A stretch of 64,000 nt of DNA from Methylophilus medardensis (GTDB lineage: Bacteria; Pseudomonadota; Gammaproteobacteria; Burkholderiales; Methylophilaceae), in the NCBI RefSeq assembly GCF_006363915.1, contig NZ_CP040946.1; one strand, given 5' to 3'. The notes beneath the pieces are model-generated. The model made no database searches, was not told the DNA's origin, and saw only the letters and a list, made by a program, of their open reading frames with translations. Below are positions 26,676-34,998 of the stretch, piece after piece. Made by a program: the position numbers and the translations under genes. Position 1 is the stretch's first letter, and each line of letters opens with the position of its first letter.

Positions 26676-27716
26676 ATGCGCATTCAGGCTGCGCAACTTG
26701 TGCAACATCTACCGCCGAAACAGTCGCTATTTGTGTTGGCTGGCGATGAGCCGTTGTCTATTACTGAAGCCATGGATCAGATTCGTGCTGCTTCACGTCA
26801 GCATGGTGCGCAAGAGCGCGCAAGTTTTACGGTAGAGCGCTACTTTAATTGGGCACAAGTCAGCCAGTTTCTACAAAGTTTTTCGCTGTTTGCAGAGCAT
26901 CGCATTCTCGAGATCAACATTCCCACTGGCAAACCGGGGGTCGAAGGCGCCAAGGCCTTACTGCAACTGGCTGAACAACCCACTGCCGACACCACCATCA
27001 TTATCACCTTGCCAGCGCCGGACCGTGACATGACCAGCAGTGCATGGTATGAAGCCTTGTTGCAGCTTGGCGTATTACTCATTCTCAACCAAGTCCCATT
27101 AGCGCAATTGCCTGAATGGATCGCCCAACGGCTGGCCATTCAGCAGCAAACGGCGGATGAAGCCTCGCGCCGTTTTATTGCCGAACAGGTCGAAGGCAAT
27201 TTACTGGCGGCGCATCAAGAGATTCAAAAACTCGGTTTGCTGTATCCGCCCGGGCCACTCTCTGAGGCCGCCATTCGCCAGTGTGTGCTCAACGTCGCGC
27301 GCTTTGATGTGTCACAACTCGGCGAAGCCATGCTGCAGGGTGACCAGAGTCGTGTGATGCGTATTATTGAAGGTCTGCGTGAAGAGGGCGAAACGGCTGT
27401 CGCCGTGATGAATCCGCTGGTGTGGTTGTTTCGGCCTTTATTGCAAGTGCGTCAAGCCATGCAAAACGGGCAATCCGTGCAAACGGCCCTGAGCCAAGCG
27501 CGACTATTTGGCGACCGTCAGCTGTTAGTCAAACGGGCGGTGGAATTTTTACCGCAAAAACATATCGAAGCGGCATTACAAAAACTGTCAGAGATAGACC
27601 GCATCGCAAAAGGCGTTGGTCAAGGCGACGCTTGGTTGGAGCTCTCGCGCCTGTGTAGCGGCATCGCCCGGATGGCCGCGGGTAAATCAGCGCGTGCCGT
27701 CAACAAACCGCGATAA
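26676..27716 (+). CDS. holA: DNA polymerase III delta subunit
   Basis: A 346-residue HolA, the clamp-loader delta subunit that opens the beta clamp. The N-terminal FVLAGDEPLSITEAMDQIR, the DTTIIITLPAPDRDM stretch and the C-terminal collar domain follow the family. It starts 2 bp after lptE in the usual leuS-lptE-holA order. Confidence 0.93.
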   Translation: MRIQAAQLVQHLPPKQSLFVLAGDEPLSITEAMDQIRAASRQHGAQERASFTVERYFNWAQVSQFLQSFSLFAEHRILEINIPTGKPGVEGAKALLQLAEQPTADTTIIITLPAPDRDMTSSAWYEALLQLGVLLILNQVPLAQLPEWIAQRLAIQQQTADEASRRFIAEQVEGNLLAAHQEIQKLGLLYPPGPLSEAAIRQCVLNVARFDVSQLGEAMLQGDQSRVMRIIEGLREEGETAVAVMNPLVWLFRPLLQVRQAMQNGQSVQTALSQARLFGDRQLLVKRAVEFLPQKHIEAALQKLSEIDRIAKGVGQGDAWLELSRLCSGIARMAAGKSARAVNKPR

Positions 27717-27756
27717 GCGTTTAAGCAGATCGCGCGTTTAAGATAGAATATCGAAT

Positions 27757-29013
27757 ATGGACATCACACAATACATGAAACAACTGGGTGAGCAGGCTCG
27801 CGCCGCTTCCCGCTTGATGGCAAGTGCCGACACCAACACCAAAAATCAGGCGTTGCGCAACATTGCAGCTTTAATTCGCCAGCATGACAAAGCCCTGCTG
27901 GCAGCGAATCAGCAAGATTTAGACGCCGCGAAAGCCAATGGCATGGACGCCGCCATGCTGGATCGTCTGACCTTGAGCGACAAGTCTGTAGCGACCATGG
28001 CCGAGGGTCTTGAACAAATTGCCAGCCTGCCAGACCCCATTGGTGAAATGAGCGGTTTCAAATACCGTCCTTCTGGCATACAGATCGGGCAAATGCGGGT
28101 GCCACTGGGCGTGATCGGCATCATTTATGAAGCCCGGCCGAATGTGACGGTCGATGCCGCTGGTTTGTGTATTAAATCAGGGAACGCCTGCATTTTGCGT
28201 GGGGGCTCTGAAGCCATCCATTGCAATCAGGCACTGGCAAAATTAGTGCATCAAGGTCTGCAACAAGCGGGCCTGCCACAAGCAGCGGTGTTGGTGGTTG
28301 AAACGACTGACCGCGCGGCTGTGGGCGAACTCATCACCATGAAGCAATATATTGATGTGATTGTGCCACGAGGCGGCAAGGGACTGATCGAGCGCATCAG
28401 TAATGATGCCCGTATTCCAGTGATCAAACACTTAGATGGCAACTGCCATGTTTATGTGGACGACGAAGCTGACCTCGACAAAGCGGTGCGCATTCTTGAA
28501 AACGCAAAAACCCAGCGCTTGGGCACCTGCAATACCGCCGAATCCTTACTGGTGGCGCGCGGCATTGCCAACACAGCCTTGCCGCTATTGGCTGAAATGC
28601 TGACCGCCAAAGGCATCGAGATTCGGGGCTGCGCGGAAACGCTTGCCTTGGTGCCGCAAGCGATTGCCGCGACCGATGAAGACTATTACACCGAATATCT
28701 GGCAGCGATCATCTCGTGCAAAGTCGTCAGTGGCGTTGATGAAGCCATCGCGCACATCAATCAACACTCCAGCCAGCACACTGAGGCAATCGTGACCGAA
28801 AACTATACCAAAGCGCGCAAGTTTCTGCGCGAAGTGGATTCCAGCAGCGTCATGGTGAATGCCTCCACACGTTTTGCTGATGGCTTCGAATATGGCTTTG
28901 GCGCCGAAATCGGCATCTCAACCGATAAATTGCACGCGCGCGGACCGGTCGGCCTTGAAGGGCTGACCTCGCTAAAATATGTGGTCTTGGGCGACGGTCA
29001 CGTTAGAGCTTAA
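27757..29013 (+). CDS. proA: Gamma-glutamyl phosphate reductase
   Basis: A 418-residue aldehyde-dehydrogenase-fold enzyme of proline synthesis. Visible family blocks are VPLGVIGIIYEARPNVTVDAA, the NADPH-binding VPRGGKGLIERI, and QRLGTCNTAESLL with the catalytic Cys. No proB is next to it. Its position between holA and nadD is common in betaproteobacteria. Confidence 0.96.
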   Translation: MDITQYMKQLGEQARAASRLMASADTNTKNQALRNIAALIRQHDKALLAANQQDLDAAKANGMDAAMLDRLTLSDKSVATMAEGLEQIASLPDPIGEMSGFKYRPSGIQIGQMRVPLGVIGIIYEARPNVTVDAAGLCIKSGNACILRGGSEAIHCNQALAKLVHQGLQQAGLPQAAVLVVETTDRAAVGELITMKQYIDVIVPRGGKGLIERISNDARIPVIKHLDGNCHVYVDDEADLDKAVRILENAKTQRLGTCNTAESLLVARGIANTALPLLAEMLTAKGIEIRGCAETLALVPQAIAATDEDYYTEYLAAIISCKVVSGVDEAIAHINQHSSQHTEAIVTENYTKARKFLREVDSSSVMVNASTRFADGFEYGFGAEIGISTDKLHARGPVGLEGLTSLKYVVLGDGHVRA

Positions 29014-29106
29014 TCCTGATCGCGGCCGCAACACGCACATGGATGCGGCCCGATCAACCCCTTACCGCCCTCAAGACGCTTTACACCCGCATTGATTCAG
29101 GCACCC

Positions 29107-29745
29107 ATGGAAACCATAGGCATCTTCGGTGGTACGTTCAACCCCATTCACAATGGGCATTTGGCGTTGGCAAACAGTGTGCTCAACACACTGCACTGCG
29201 CGCAAATACGCTTGATCCCTGCCGCCGTGCCACCGCATAAAGAAACCCCGGCCGTGACAGCAGAGCATCGCGCAGCGATGGTAGCGTTAGCGATTCAAGA
29301 CCAACCACAACTCGTGCTCGATACCTGTGAGCTAGCGCGACAAGGTCCCTCTTACACCATTGATACCCTGCACTTGCTGCGCCAGCGTTTTCCAGCGCAG
29401 GCACTCTGCCTCATCATGGGCCAAGATAGTTACCAAAAGCTGCCTTCTTGGCATCGCTGGCAAGCATTGCTAGACGCATGTCATCTGTTGGTGGTACACC
29501 GGGCAGATTGTGATGAACAGCTCAGTCTGCATGCAGCGCATGCTGGGCGCCTGATCGACATTGCACGCGCAGCACACATGTTTGCGCAACAAACCCATGG
29601 CTTGATTAGTTTTTTACCCAACCCTCCGCCCGACCTCTCCTCAACCCGTATTCGAGCAGAATTACAGGCGCAAAGCCCCGCAATCACGACAGCCCTGCCG
29701 CCATTGGTGCTGCGTTATATTCAGCAAAATCACCTGTATCAATAG
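29107..29745 (+). CDS. nadD: Nicotinate-nucleotide adenylyltransferase
   Basis: A 212-residue nucleotidyltransferase making deamido-NAD. It has the GGTFNPIHNGHL motif (HxGH-type active site), VPPHK, MGQDSYQKLPSWHRWQ and the C-terminal SSTRIRAEL (ISSTxIR motif). ATG 29107 begins exactly at the IGIFGGTFNP strand. The genes that usually follow, rsfS and rlmH, are missing here. Confidence 0.95.
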   Translation: METIGIFGGTFNPIHNGHLALANSVLNTLHCAQIRLIPAAVPPHKETPAVTAEHRAAMVALAIQDQPQLVLDTCELARQGPSYTIDTLHLLRQRFPAQALCLIMGQDSYQKLPSWHRWQALLDACHLLVVHRADCDEQLSLHAAHAGRLIDIARAAHMFAQQTHGLISFLPNPPPDLSSTRIRAELQAQSPAITTALPPLVLRYIQQNHLYQ

Positions 29746-29947
29746 CGCAACGCCTGACTTGCCCCCGGCAGAGTCAGTGAAATCATCCCGCAGCAACTGA
29801 TCAATCAGCAGAAGCCGCAGAAACGCCGACAATTCTGCACCCTGAAATACACATTTAACCCATTTTAAAGCGCACTTAGCGTGTTCATTTTAGGTGTTTT
29901 ATACAAAAATGCACTTAAAGTATTGAATTGAATGACTAATCAGCCCC

Positions 29948-29975
29948 TTTACTGGCTATACAGGCTTTCTATAGT
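29948..29975 (+). promoter_or_regulatory. Candidate promoter for the small orphan gene
   Basis: TTTACT (29948-29953), 16 bp, TATAGT (29970-29975). It would start transcription near 29982, so the ORF start at 30042 is used rather than earlier codons. The remainder of the 29746-30041 gap shows no gene. Confidence 0.45.
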
Positions 29976-30041
29976 TTGCTAATGTATGGATATCAAAATA
30001 ATTGCGGTGATGCACACCGCTTCATGCCCGGGGTGACATTG

Positions 30042-30275
30042 ATGAAAATGGAGCATAGGTCAGGCAAGTATTTGTACAGCATACGCAGTGCAAATGGGGT
30101 GTTGGTTGAAAACTTACAGATATTTGGCAAGTCGCGCAGCGATGCGGATGCGAAAATCCGTCAGATGTACTGGCGCTGTGAGATTTTGAGTTGTAGCTTA
30201 GTCGCGGACTTGCGTGCGCGCGCACCCAATTTGAAGATGCAATGGGAACGGCCAATGCCACGCCCAGCCACTTAA
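30042..30275 (+). CDS. Small hypothetical protein
   Basis: A 77-residue soluble protein starting MKMEHRSGKYLYSIRSANG, with a conserved-looking beta region (YLYSIRSANGVLVENLQIFG) and a helix SRSDADAKIRQMYWRCEIL. I do not recognise a family. GGGG about 8 bp upstream supports ATG 30042; ATG codons at 29982 and 30024 are alternatives. It has its own likely promoter and ends 6 bp before a terminator, which argues that it is a real gene. Confidence 0.55.
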   Translation: MKMEHRSGKYLYSIRSANGVLVENLQIFGKSRSDADAKIRQMYWRCEILSCSLVADLRARAPNLKMQWERPMPRPAT

Positions 30276-30281
30276 GAAGTC

Positions 30282-30312
30282 AAAAAAGCGCTTGATTCAA
30301 GCGCTTTTTTTA
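30282..30312. terminator. Bidirectional intrinsic terminator
   Basis: A 13-bp perfect stem (30282-30294 with 30298-30310), A-run on the left and T-run on the right. It ends the small plus-strand gene and, from the other side, the nrdA-nrdB-yfaE operon. Confidence 0.88.
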
Positions 30313-30343
30313 CGACGAAATGCAACCCGCCAAGACCAAGCAT

Positions 30344-30754
30344 TTAAAATAATGACAGGTTGCTGGCTTGCGTTTGCTGCTTAACCGCTCTTCTTCTGGC
30401 CAGTTTTTTCACTGGGCTGGCCCCCGCAAACAATGCCTCATCGAACAATGATTGCTGTGCCGGAAACATATCGTTTTGCAAGAAAGCATCTTGCAAATCA
30501 AACCTGAGTTCGCAATCTACATGAATATCAGACTTGGGCACACAGCAACAAGGCAGAATCTCATCCGTGGCGATGAAGGCTAACGGCTGATCCAGGTATT
30601 GGACTTCACCATCAATCAACCGCACACGACAGGCGCCACAATACCCGCCCCGACATTGAAACTCTACTTCGTGGCCGGTACGTTCTAGGCCCTCGAGCAG
30701 CGTTTCATGAGGGAGCAGACTAAAGCGGCTATGTTGGCTACGGATGCTGATCAC
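30344..30754 (-). CDS. yfaE: [2Fe-2S] ferredoxin for RNR cofactor maintenance, extended
   Basis: A 136-residue protein starting at GTG, 8 bp after nrdB. The plant-type ferredoxin domain (about 1-85) has the cluster ligands C34, C39, C42 (CRGGYCGAC) and one of C69-C71. In this position it is YfaE, which supplies electrons to assemble and repair the diferric-tyrosyl cofactor of NrdB. E. coli YfaE ends near residue 84; this one has about 50 extra residues. The extension contains QNDMF (93-97), QQSLF (100-104) and, at the very C-terminus, NLSLF (132-136). All three resemble beta-sliding-clamp binding pentapeptides (consensus QL[S/D]LF). The clamp link is an inference. Confidence 0.88.
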   Translation of the reverse strand: MISIRSQHSRFSLLPHETLLEGLERTGHEVEFQCRGGYCGACRVRLIDGEVQYLDQPLAFIATDEILPCCCVPKSDIHVDCELRFDLQDAFLQNDMFPAQQSLFDEALFAGASPVKKLARRRAVKQQTQASNLSLF

Positions 30755-30762
30755 AGTGCGAA

Positions 30763-31896
30763 TTATAGTTCAAAGCCGTTTAGATCATCCGCCGAGACTT
30801 CAGAGTCAATCTGACCAATCAGATAAGAACTCAGCTCAACTTCTTGCGGAGCCACTTGTACCGTGTCTGAGGCTAACCAAGTGTTAATCCATGGAATCGG
30901 ATTGTTTTTAGCATTGGGGAAAGCGGCAGGCAAGCCGACCGAAGCCATCCGGCTGTTGGTGATGTATTCGACGTACTGGCATAAAATGTCTTTATTCAGC
31001 CCAATCATCGAGCCATCTTTAAACAGATACTCCGCCCATTGCTTTTCTTGTTCGGCAGCGGTTTTAAACATCTCGAAGCACTCCTGATGTAACTCCGCTG
31101 CAATCTCGGCAAACTCTGGGTCATCCTGACCAGAGCGCATAATATTCAGCATGTGCTGCGTGCCGGTGAGGTGCAAGGCTTCATCACGTGCAATCAAGCG
31201 AATAATTTTGGCATTGCCCTCCATCACTTTACGTTCGGCAAAGGCGAACGAACACGCAAAGCTGACATAAAAGCGGATCGCTTCCAAGATATTCACGCTC
31301 ATCAAGCAACGGTAGAGCAGCTTTTTCAGTTCTCGCCGCTTCACAGATTTGAGCTCGCCATTAATGATGTGCTCGCCCTCCCCCAATTGCGAATACAACA
31401 TCGTCTGCTGAATCAACTCATCATAATAATGCGCAATATCGGTCGCGCGCGCAGTGATGTTTTCGTTACGCACAATGTCGTCAAACATGACTGATGGATC
31501 GTTGACGATGTTGCGAATAATGTGGGTGTACGAGCGCGAATGAATCGTTTCAGAAAACGCCCAGGTTTCAATCCACGTTTCAATCTCAGGCAGTGAAACC
31601 AAAGGCAGCAGCGCCACATTTGGACTGCGGCCTTGAATCGAATCCAGCAAGGTCTGATATTTGAGATTACTGATAAAAATATGCTTCTCGTGCTCAGGCA
31701 GACCTTGATAATCTGCACGGTCTTGCGACACATCGACTTCTTCAGGACGCCAGAAAAAAGAAAGTTGCTTCTCAATCAACTTTTCGAATACCGGGTATTT
31801 CTGTTGATCATAACGCGCCACATTGACTGGCTGACCAAAAAACATGGGTTCTTTTAACTGCTCGTTATCTATTTTGGTGAAAATGCTGTAAGCCAT
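30763..31896 (-). CDS. nrdB: Ribonucleotide reductase class Ia, beta subunit
   Basis: A 377-residue radical-generating subunit. The metal and radical residues are present: SETIHSRSYTHI holds Glu, His and the radical Tyr, and DEALHLTGTQH holds the second-half Glu and His. The C-terminal tail ending DDLNGFEL binds NrdA. It lies 115 bp after nrdA; that gap contains a G-rich/C-rich hairpin-like stretch on the mRNA that could adjust subunit ratio. Confidence 0.97.
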   Translation of the reverse strand: MAYSIFTKIDNEQLKEPMFFGQPVNVARYDQQKYPVFEKLIEKQLSFFWRPEEVDVSQDRADYQGLPEHEKHIFISNLKYQTLLDSIQGRSPNVALLPLVSLPEIETWIETWAFSETIHSRSYTHIIRNIVNDPSVMFDDIVRNENITARATDIAHYYDELIQQTMLYSQLGEGEHIINGELKSVKRRELKKLLYRCLMSVNILEAIRFYVSFACSFAFAERKVMEGNAKIIRLIARDEALHLTGTQHMLNIMRSGQDDPEFAEIAAELHQECFEMFKTAAEQEKQWAEYLFKDGSMIGLNKDILCQYVEYITNSRMASVGLPAAFPNAKNNPIPWINTWLASDTVQVAPQEVELSSYLIGQIDSEVSADDLNGFEL

Positions 31897-32011
31897 CTTC
31901 TTCTCTAATCTTCAGATTAATTGATACATTAGTTGCTAGGTAGAGGCCGCGCCCTAGGGGATGGGGAGTTTTATCCCCGCCCACCCCGCAGAGCGATTCG
32001 GTGAATACTGC

Positions 32012-34291
32012 TTAAATCTTGCAGGCGCCGCTTGCGCAGCCATCGTCCTCTGCCTCTGTGCCGCCTTCAGTCGCACCATCGCGTGTGTTGTGGTAATACA
32101 AAGTTTTAATCCCCAGCTTGTACACTTGCAGCAGGTCTTTTAACAACTGCTTCATCGGTACGCGCCCACCTTCAAAGCGTGTCGGATCGTAGTTGGTATT
32201 GGCTGAAATAGATTGATCCACAAACTTTTGCATAATGCCGACCAATTTGAGGTAACCCTCGTTGTTTGGCATCTTCCACAACAACTGATACTGGTCACGC
32301 AGGCGATCAATCTCTGGCACCACTTGGCGCAAGATACCATCCTTAGACTGCTTGACCGAGACCAGACCGCGCGGCGGCTCAATCCCATTGGTGGCATTGG
32401 CAATCTGGCTGGAAGTCTCTGACGGCATCAGGGCGGTCAAGGTTGAGTTACGCAGACCATCTTGCTGAATCTCTTTGCGTAAGCTTTCCCAGTCCAACAA
32501 TAGTGGCTCGCTACACACGGCATCCAAATCGGACTTGTAAGTATCAATTGGTAAAATGCCTTTGGCATAGGTGGTTTGATTAAACGCGCCACACGGACCA
32601 AACTCACGGGCCAGCTGCACCGAGGCTTTTAACAAATAATACTGAATTGCCTCAAAGGTACGGTGGGTTAAGCCCAAAGCCGCATCGCTGGTGTAATTGG
32701 TGCCATTTTTGGCCAAGTAGTAAGCGTAATTGATGACACCTACCCCCAGTGAACGGCGCTTGTCGGTGGCATTTAAGGCGGCTTTAACTGGATAATCCTG
32801 ATACTCCAACAACGCATCCAACGCACGTACGACTAAATCTGCCAAGCCTTCCAGTTCGTCCAGTGACTCCAACGCGCCCAAATTAAAGGCTGACAACGTA
32901 CACAAGGCAATTTCACCTTCCGTGTCGTTGATGTCGTTGAGTGCATTGGTCGGCAACGCGATTTCCATGCACAAATTGGATTGACGCACCGGTGCCACAG
33001 ACGGATCAAACGGACTGTGAGTATTGCAGTGGTCAACGTTTTGAATATAAATACGACCCGTGCCTGCGCGCTCCTGCATCATCAGGGAGAACAGATCTAC
33101 CGCGGGCAAACTACGTTTACGGATGCTGGCATCAGCCTCATATTGGGTATACAGACGCTCAAACTCATCTTGGTCTGCAAAAAACGCATCATACAAACCG
33201 GGTGTGTCGTGCGGTGAGAATAAAGTGATGTGCTGGCCATTAATCAGGCGTTGATACATCAAGCGGTTCAGTTGTACGCCGTAATCTAAATGACGCACAC
33301 GGTTTTCTTCTACACCGCGGTTGTTTTTAAGCACCAATAATGACTCAACTTCCAGGTGCCAGATCGGGTAAAACAAGGTCGCCGCCCCACCACGAACACC
33401 GCCTTGCGAACAAGACTTCACCGCAGATTGGAACAATTTATAAAACGGTAGGCAACCCGTGTGCTGTGCTTCGCCGCCACGGATTTCACTCCCCAGCGCG
33501 CGGATACGGCCTGCATTGACACCAATCCCTGCGCGTTGTGACACATATTTCACAATGGCGCTGGTGGTGGCATTGATGCTATCGAGACTATCGCCACACT
33601 CAATCAACACGCAAGAGCTGAACTGACGGGTCGGTGTGCGCACGCCAGACATAATCGGCGTCGGCAATGAAATTTTAAAGGTAGACACTGCGTCGTAAAA
33701 ACGCTTGATGTATTCCAGACGTGCCTCGCCTTTGTATTTGGCAAACAGACACATGGCAACCAACATATACAAGAACTGCGGACTCTCATAGATTTTTTTG
33801 GTCACGCGGTTTTGGACTAAGTATTTACCCTCAAGCTGCTTGACGGCGGCGTACGAAAAATTCATGTCACGCCAGTGGTCGATCGTACTGTTAAGTAGAT
33901 CAAACTCTTCGCGGCTATAGTCTTGCAACAAGTGCTGATCATATTTGCCCAGCGCCGTCAGGTTGGTCACATGGTCAAATAAATGGGGCGGTTCAAATTG
34001 GCCATAGGCAATCTTGCGCAGGTGAAAAATAGACAGGCGCGCAGCCAAATATTGGTAGTCCGGTGTTTCTTCTGAGATCAAATCCGCGGCTGATTTGATA
34101 ATGGTCTCATGAATGTCATCAGTACGAATCCCATCATAAAACTGAATATGCGAGCGCAGTTCCACTTGGGAGACCGAAACATTATTCAGGCCTTGCGATG
34201 CCCAATCAATCACGCGATGAATTTTATCGAGATTGATGGGTTCCTTGCGGCCATCTCTTTTCGTGGCCTGCATGGATTCGTATTTTGACAT
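32012..34291 (-). CDS. nrdA: Ribonucleotide reductase class Ia, alpha subunit
   Basis: A 759-residue catalytic subunit reducing NDPs to dNDPs. The N-terminal ATP-cone (about 8-95, TKRDGRKEPINLDKIHRVIDWA) is intact, so dATP inhibition is expected. Active-site residues are seen in SSCVLIECGDS, NLCMEIALPT (Cys and Glu) and ALCTLSAFN, and the C-terminal redox pair in GCASGACKI. It resembles enteric NrdA closely. The start ATG 34291 has GGGAG 6 bp upstream; the frame extends 11 codons further. It is controlled by NrdR-like boxes and a cobalamin riboswitch. Confidence 0.97.
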   Translation of the reverse strand: MSKYESMQATKRDGRKEPINLDKIHRVIDWASQGLNNVSVSQVELRSHIQFYDGIRTDDIHETIIKSAADLISEETPDYQYLAARLSIFHLRKIAYGQFEPPHLFDHVTNLTALGKYDQHLLQDYSREEFDLLNSTIDHWRDMNFSYAAVKQLEGKYLVQNRVTKKIYESPQFLYMLVAMCLFAKYKGEARLEYIKRFYDAVSTFKISLPTPIMSGVRTPTRQFSSCVLIECGDSLDSINATTSAIVKYVSQRAGIGVNAGRIRALGSEIRGGEAQHTGCLPFYKLFQSAVKSCSQGGVRGGAATLFYPIWHLEVESLLVLKNNRGVEENRVRHLDYGVQLNRLMYQRLINGQHITLFSPHDTPGLYDAFFADQDEFERLYTQYEADASIRKRSLPAVDLFSLMMQERAGTGRIYIQNVDHCNTHSPFDPSVAPVRQSNLCMEIALPTNALNDINDTEGEIALCTLSAFNLGALESLDELEGLADLVVRALDALLEYQDYPVKAALNATDKRRSLGVGVINYAYYLAKNGTNYTSDAALGLTHRTFEAIQYYLLKASVQLAREFGPCGAFNQTTYAKGILPIDTYKSDLDAVCSEPLLLDWESLRKEIQQDGLRNSTLTALMPSETSSQIANATNGIEPPRGLVSVKQSKDGILRQVVPEIDRLRDQYQLLWKMPNNEGYLKLVGIMQKFVDQSISANTNYDPTRFEGGRVPMKQLLKDLLQVYKLGIKTLYYHNTRDGATEGGTEAEDDGCASGACKI

Positions 34292-34297
34292 TGATGG

Positions 34298-34314
34298 CTC
34301 CCAATTCAGGAGAC
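34298..34314 (-). promoter_or_regulatory. Ribosome-binding site and its sequestering strand for nrdA
   Basis: On the mRNA, CUCC (34312-34309) can pair with GGAG (34301-34298) of the nrdA ribosome-binding site across a 7-nt loop. The surrounding eight bases GUCUCCUG (34314-34307) are exactly complementary to CAGGAGAC in the riboswitch B12 box (34493-34486). The two pairings exclude each other, so this looks like the riboswitch expression platform: ligand-bound hides the site, free aptamer exposes it. Confidence 0.6.
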
Positions 34315-34477
34315 GAAGGTGCAATCACGTCATGCATTCAGTTCAAATGACGCGCGGGACAACCGTGCGTCTGAATAAATACATGCGATCAAAGGCTAGA
34401 CATACAATCAGCGAGACAAATCAAGCTTAATGCATCTGCCGAGGACACCCCGCCTCAAACGTTAACAATAAAAAAAT

Positions 34478-34665
34478 CACGGCAGGTCTCCTGGCTCTCA
34501 GGTCCTAATTATTTGCCCATGCCTTCCCGAATGACTTCAGTGGCGGAGTTCGCAGCAAATAACTCGCTGATCACAGTTGCGGGGGCAGCCCTGGCTTGAC
34601 GATTCGTGTAAAAATCACACTCCAGGTTCCCTATTAAATGCGAAAGAAGAAGTTCTTTTGCATAC
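34478..34665 (-). promoter_or_regulatory. Cobalamin riboswitch in the nrdA leader
   Basis: Read on the minus strand the conserved blocks appear in order: GGGAA (near 34627), a GTGTGA-ACAC hairpin, CCCCCGCAACTGT (near 34570-34583), GCCACTG (near 34540), GGGAAGGC (near 34522-34529) and the B12 box AGCCAGGAGACCTGCC (34481-34496). These are the hallmarks of the AdoCbl aptamer. It begins almost at the predicted transcription start and ends about 190 nt before the nrdA start codon. It should reduce nrdAB expression when adenosylcobalamin is abundant. Confidence 0.93.
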
Positions 34666-34677
34666 CGTATGGGCATG

Positions 34678-34706
34678 ACTATAAATCAATATATAGACAT
34701 CATCAA
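34678..34706 (-). promoter_or_regulatory. Sigma70 promoter of nrdA-nrdB-yfaE
   Basis: On the minus strand TTGATG (34701-34706), exactly 17 bp, TATAGT (34678-34683). The start would be near 34671, just before the riboswitch aptamer. Confidence 0.75.
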
Positions 34707-34728
34707 CCCACAAAAACACAATATATTG
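34687..34728. promoter_or_regulatory. Tandem NrdR-like boxes
   Basis: Two near-palindromic elements: CAATATATAG (34687-34696) and CAATATATTG (34719-34728), the second flanked by ACA/AT as in the NrdR consensus. Their spacing is 32 bp, three helical turns, which is the spacing published for NrdR box pairs. The first lies between -35 and -10, the second upstream of -35, ideal for repression. NrdR itself is not in the window. Confidence 0.75.
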
Positions 34729-34739
34729 ATTTATTTGCC

Positions 34740-34998
34740 TTGACTCCAAGCAACTGATTGTTTTTATTCAAGAATATTTTTGTGGGGAAAGCATGGCATT
34801 TTTTTCATGCCAAGCGAGGGGTGCGCCGAGTGTTAAAACTGGCTGGGCATCGCACCCAAACGCTCGCTATTTTTAGGCAAAAACCCCGAGAAGCACGTAT
34901 CTTTGAAGCCGATCGCAGAAGCAGAGCAACGTGACGATGCCAAAGCGCGGCTAGAGTATGCGACAATCAATTGATAACAATTTTAAAAAATTTCTGTG
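34740..34998. other. Gene-free stretch between nrdA control region and porin gene
   Basis: I see no supported gene. There is a GGCAT/ATGCC hairpin around a T-run (near 34793-34814) and a short open stretch without a start codon ending at the TGA 34971-34973. Any promoter of the following porin gene must lie here, but none is convincing. Confidence 0.4.

Noticed and set aside
31897..32011. G-rich/C-rich hairpin between nrdA and nrdB as a terminator
   Set aside because: There is no T-run after it and nrdB must be co-expressed; at most it tunes the subunit ratio.
34830..34973. Possible gene remnant ending at the TGA near 34973
   Set aside because: The frame has no start codon, is under 45 codons and matches nothing I know; not enough to call a pseudogene.
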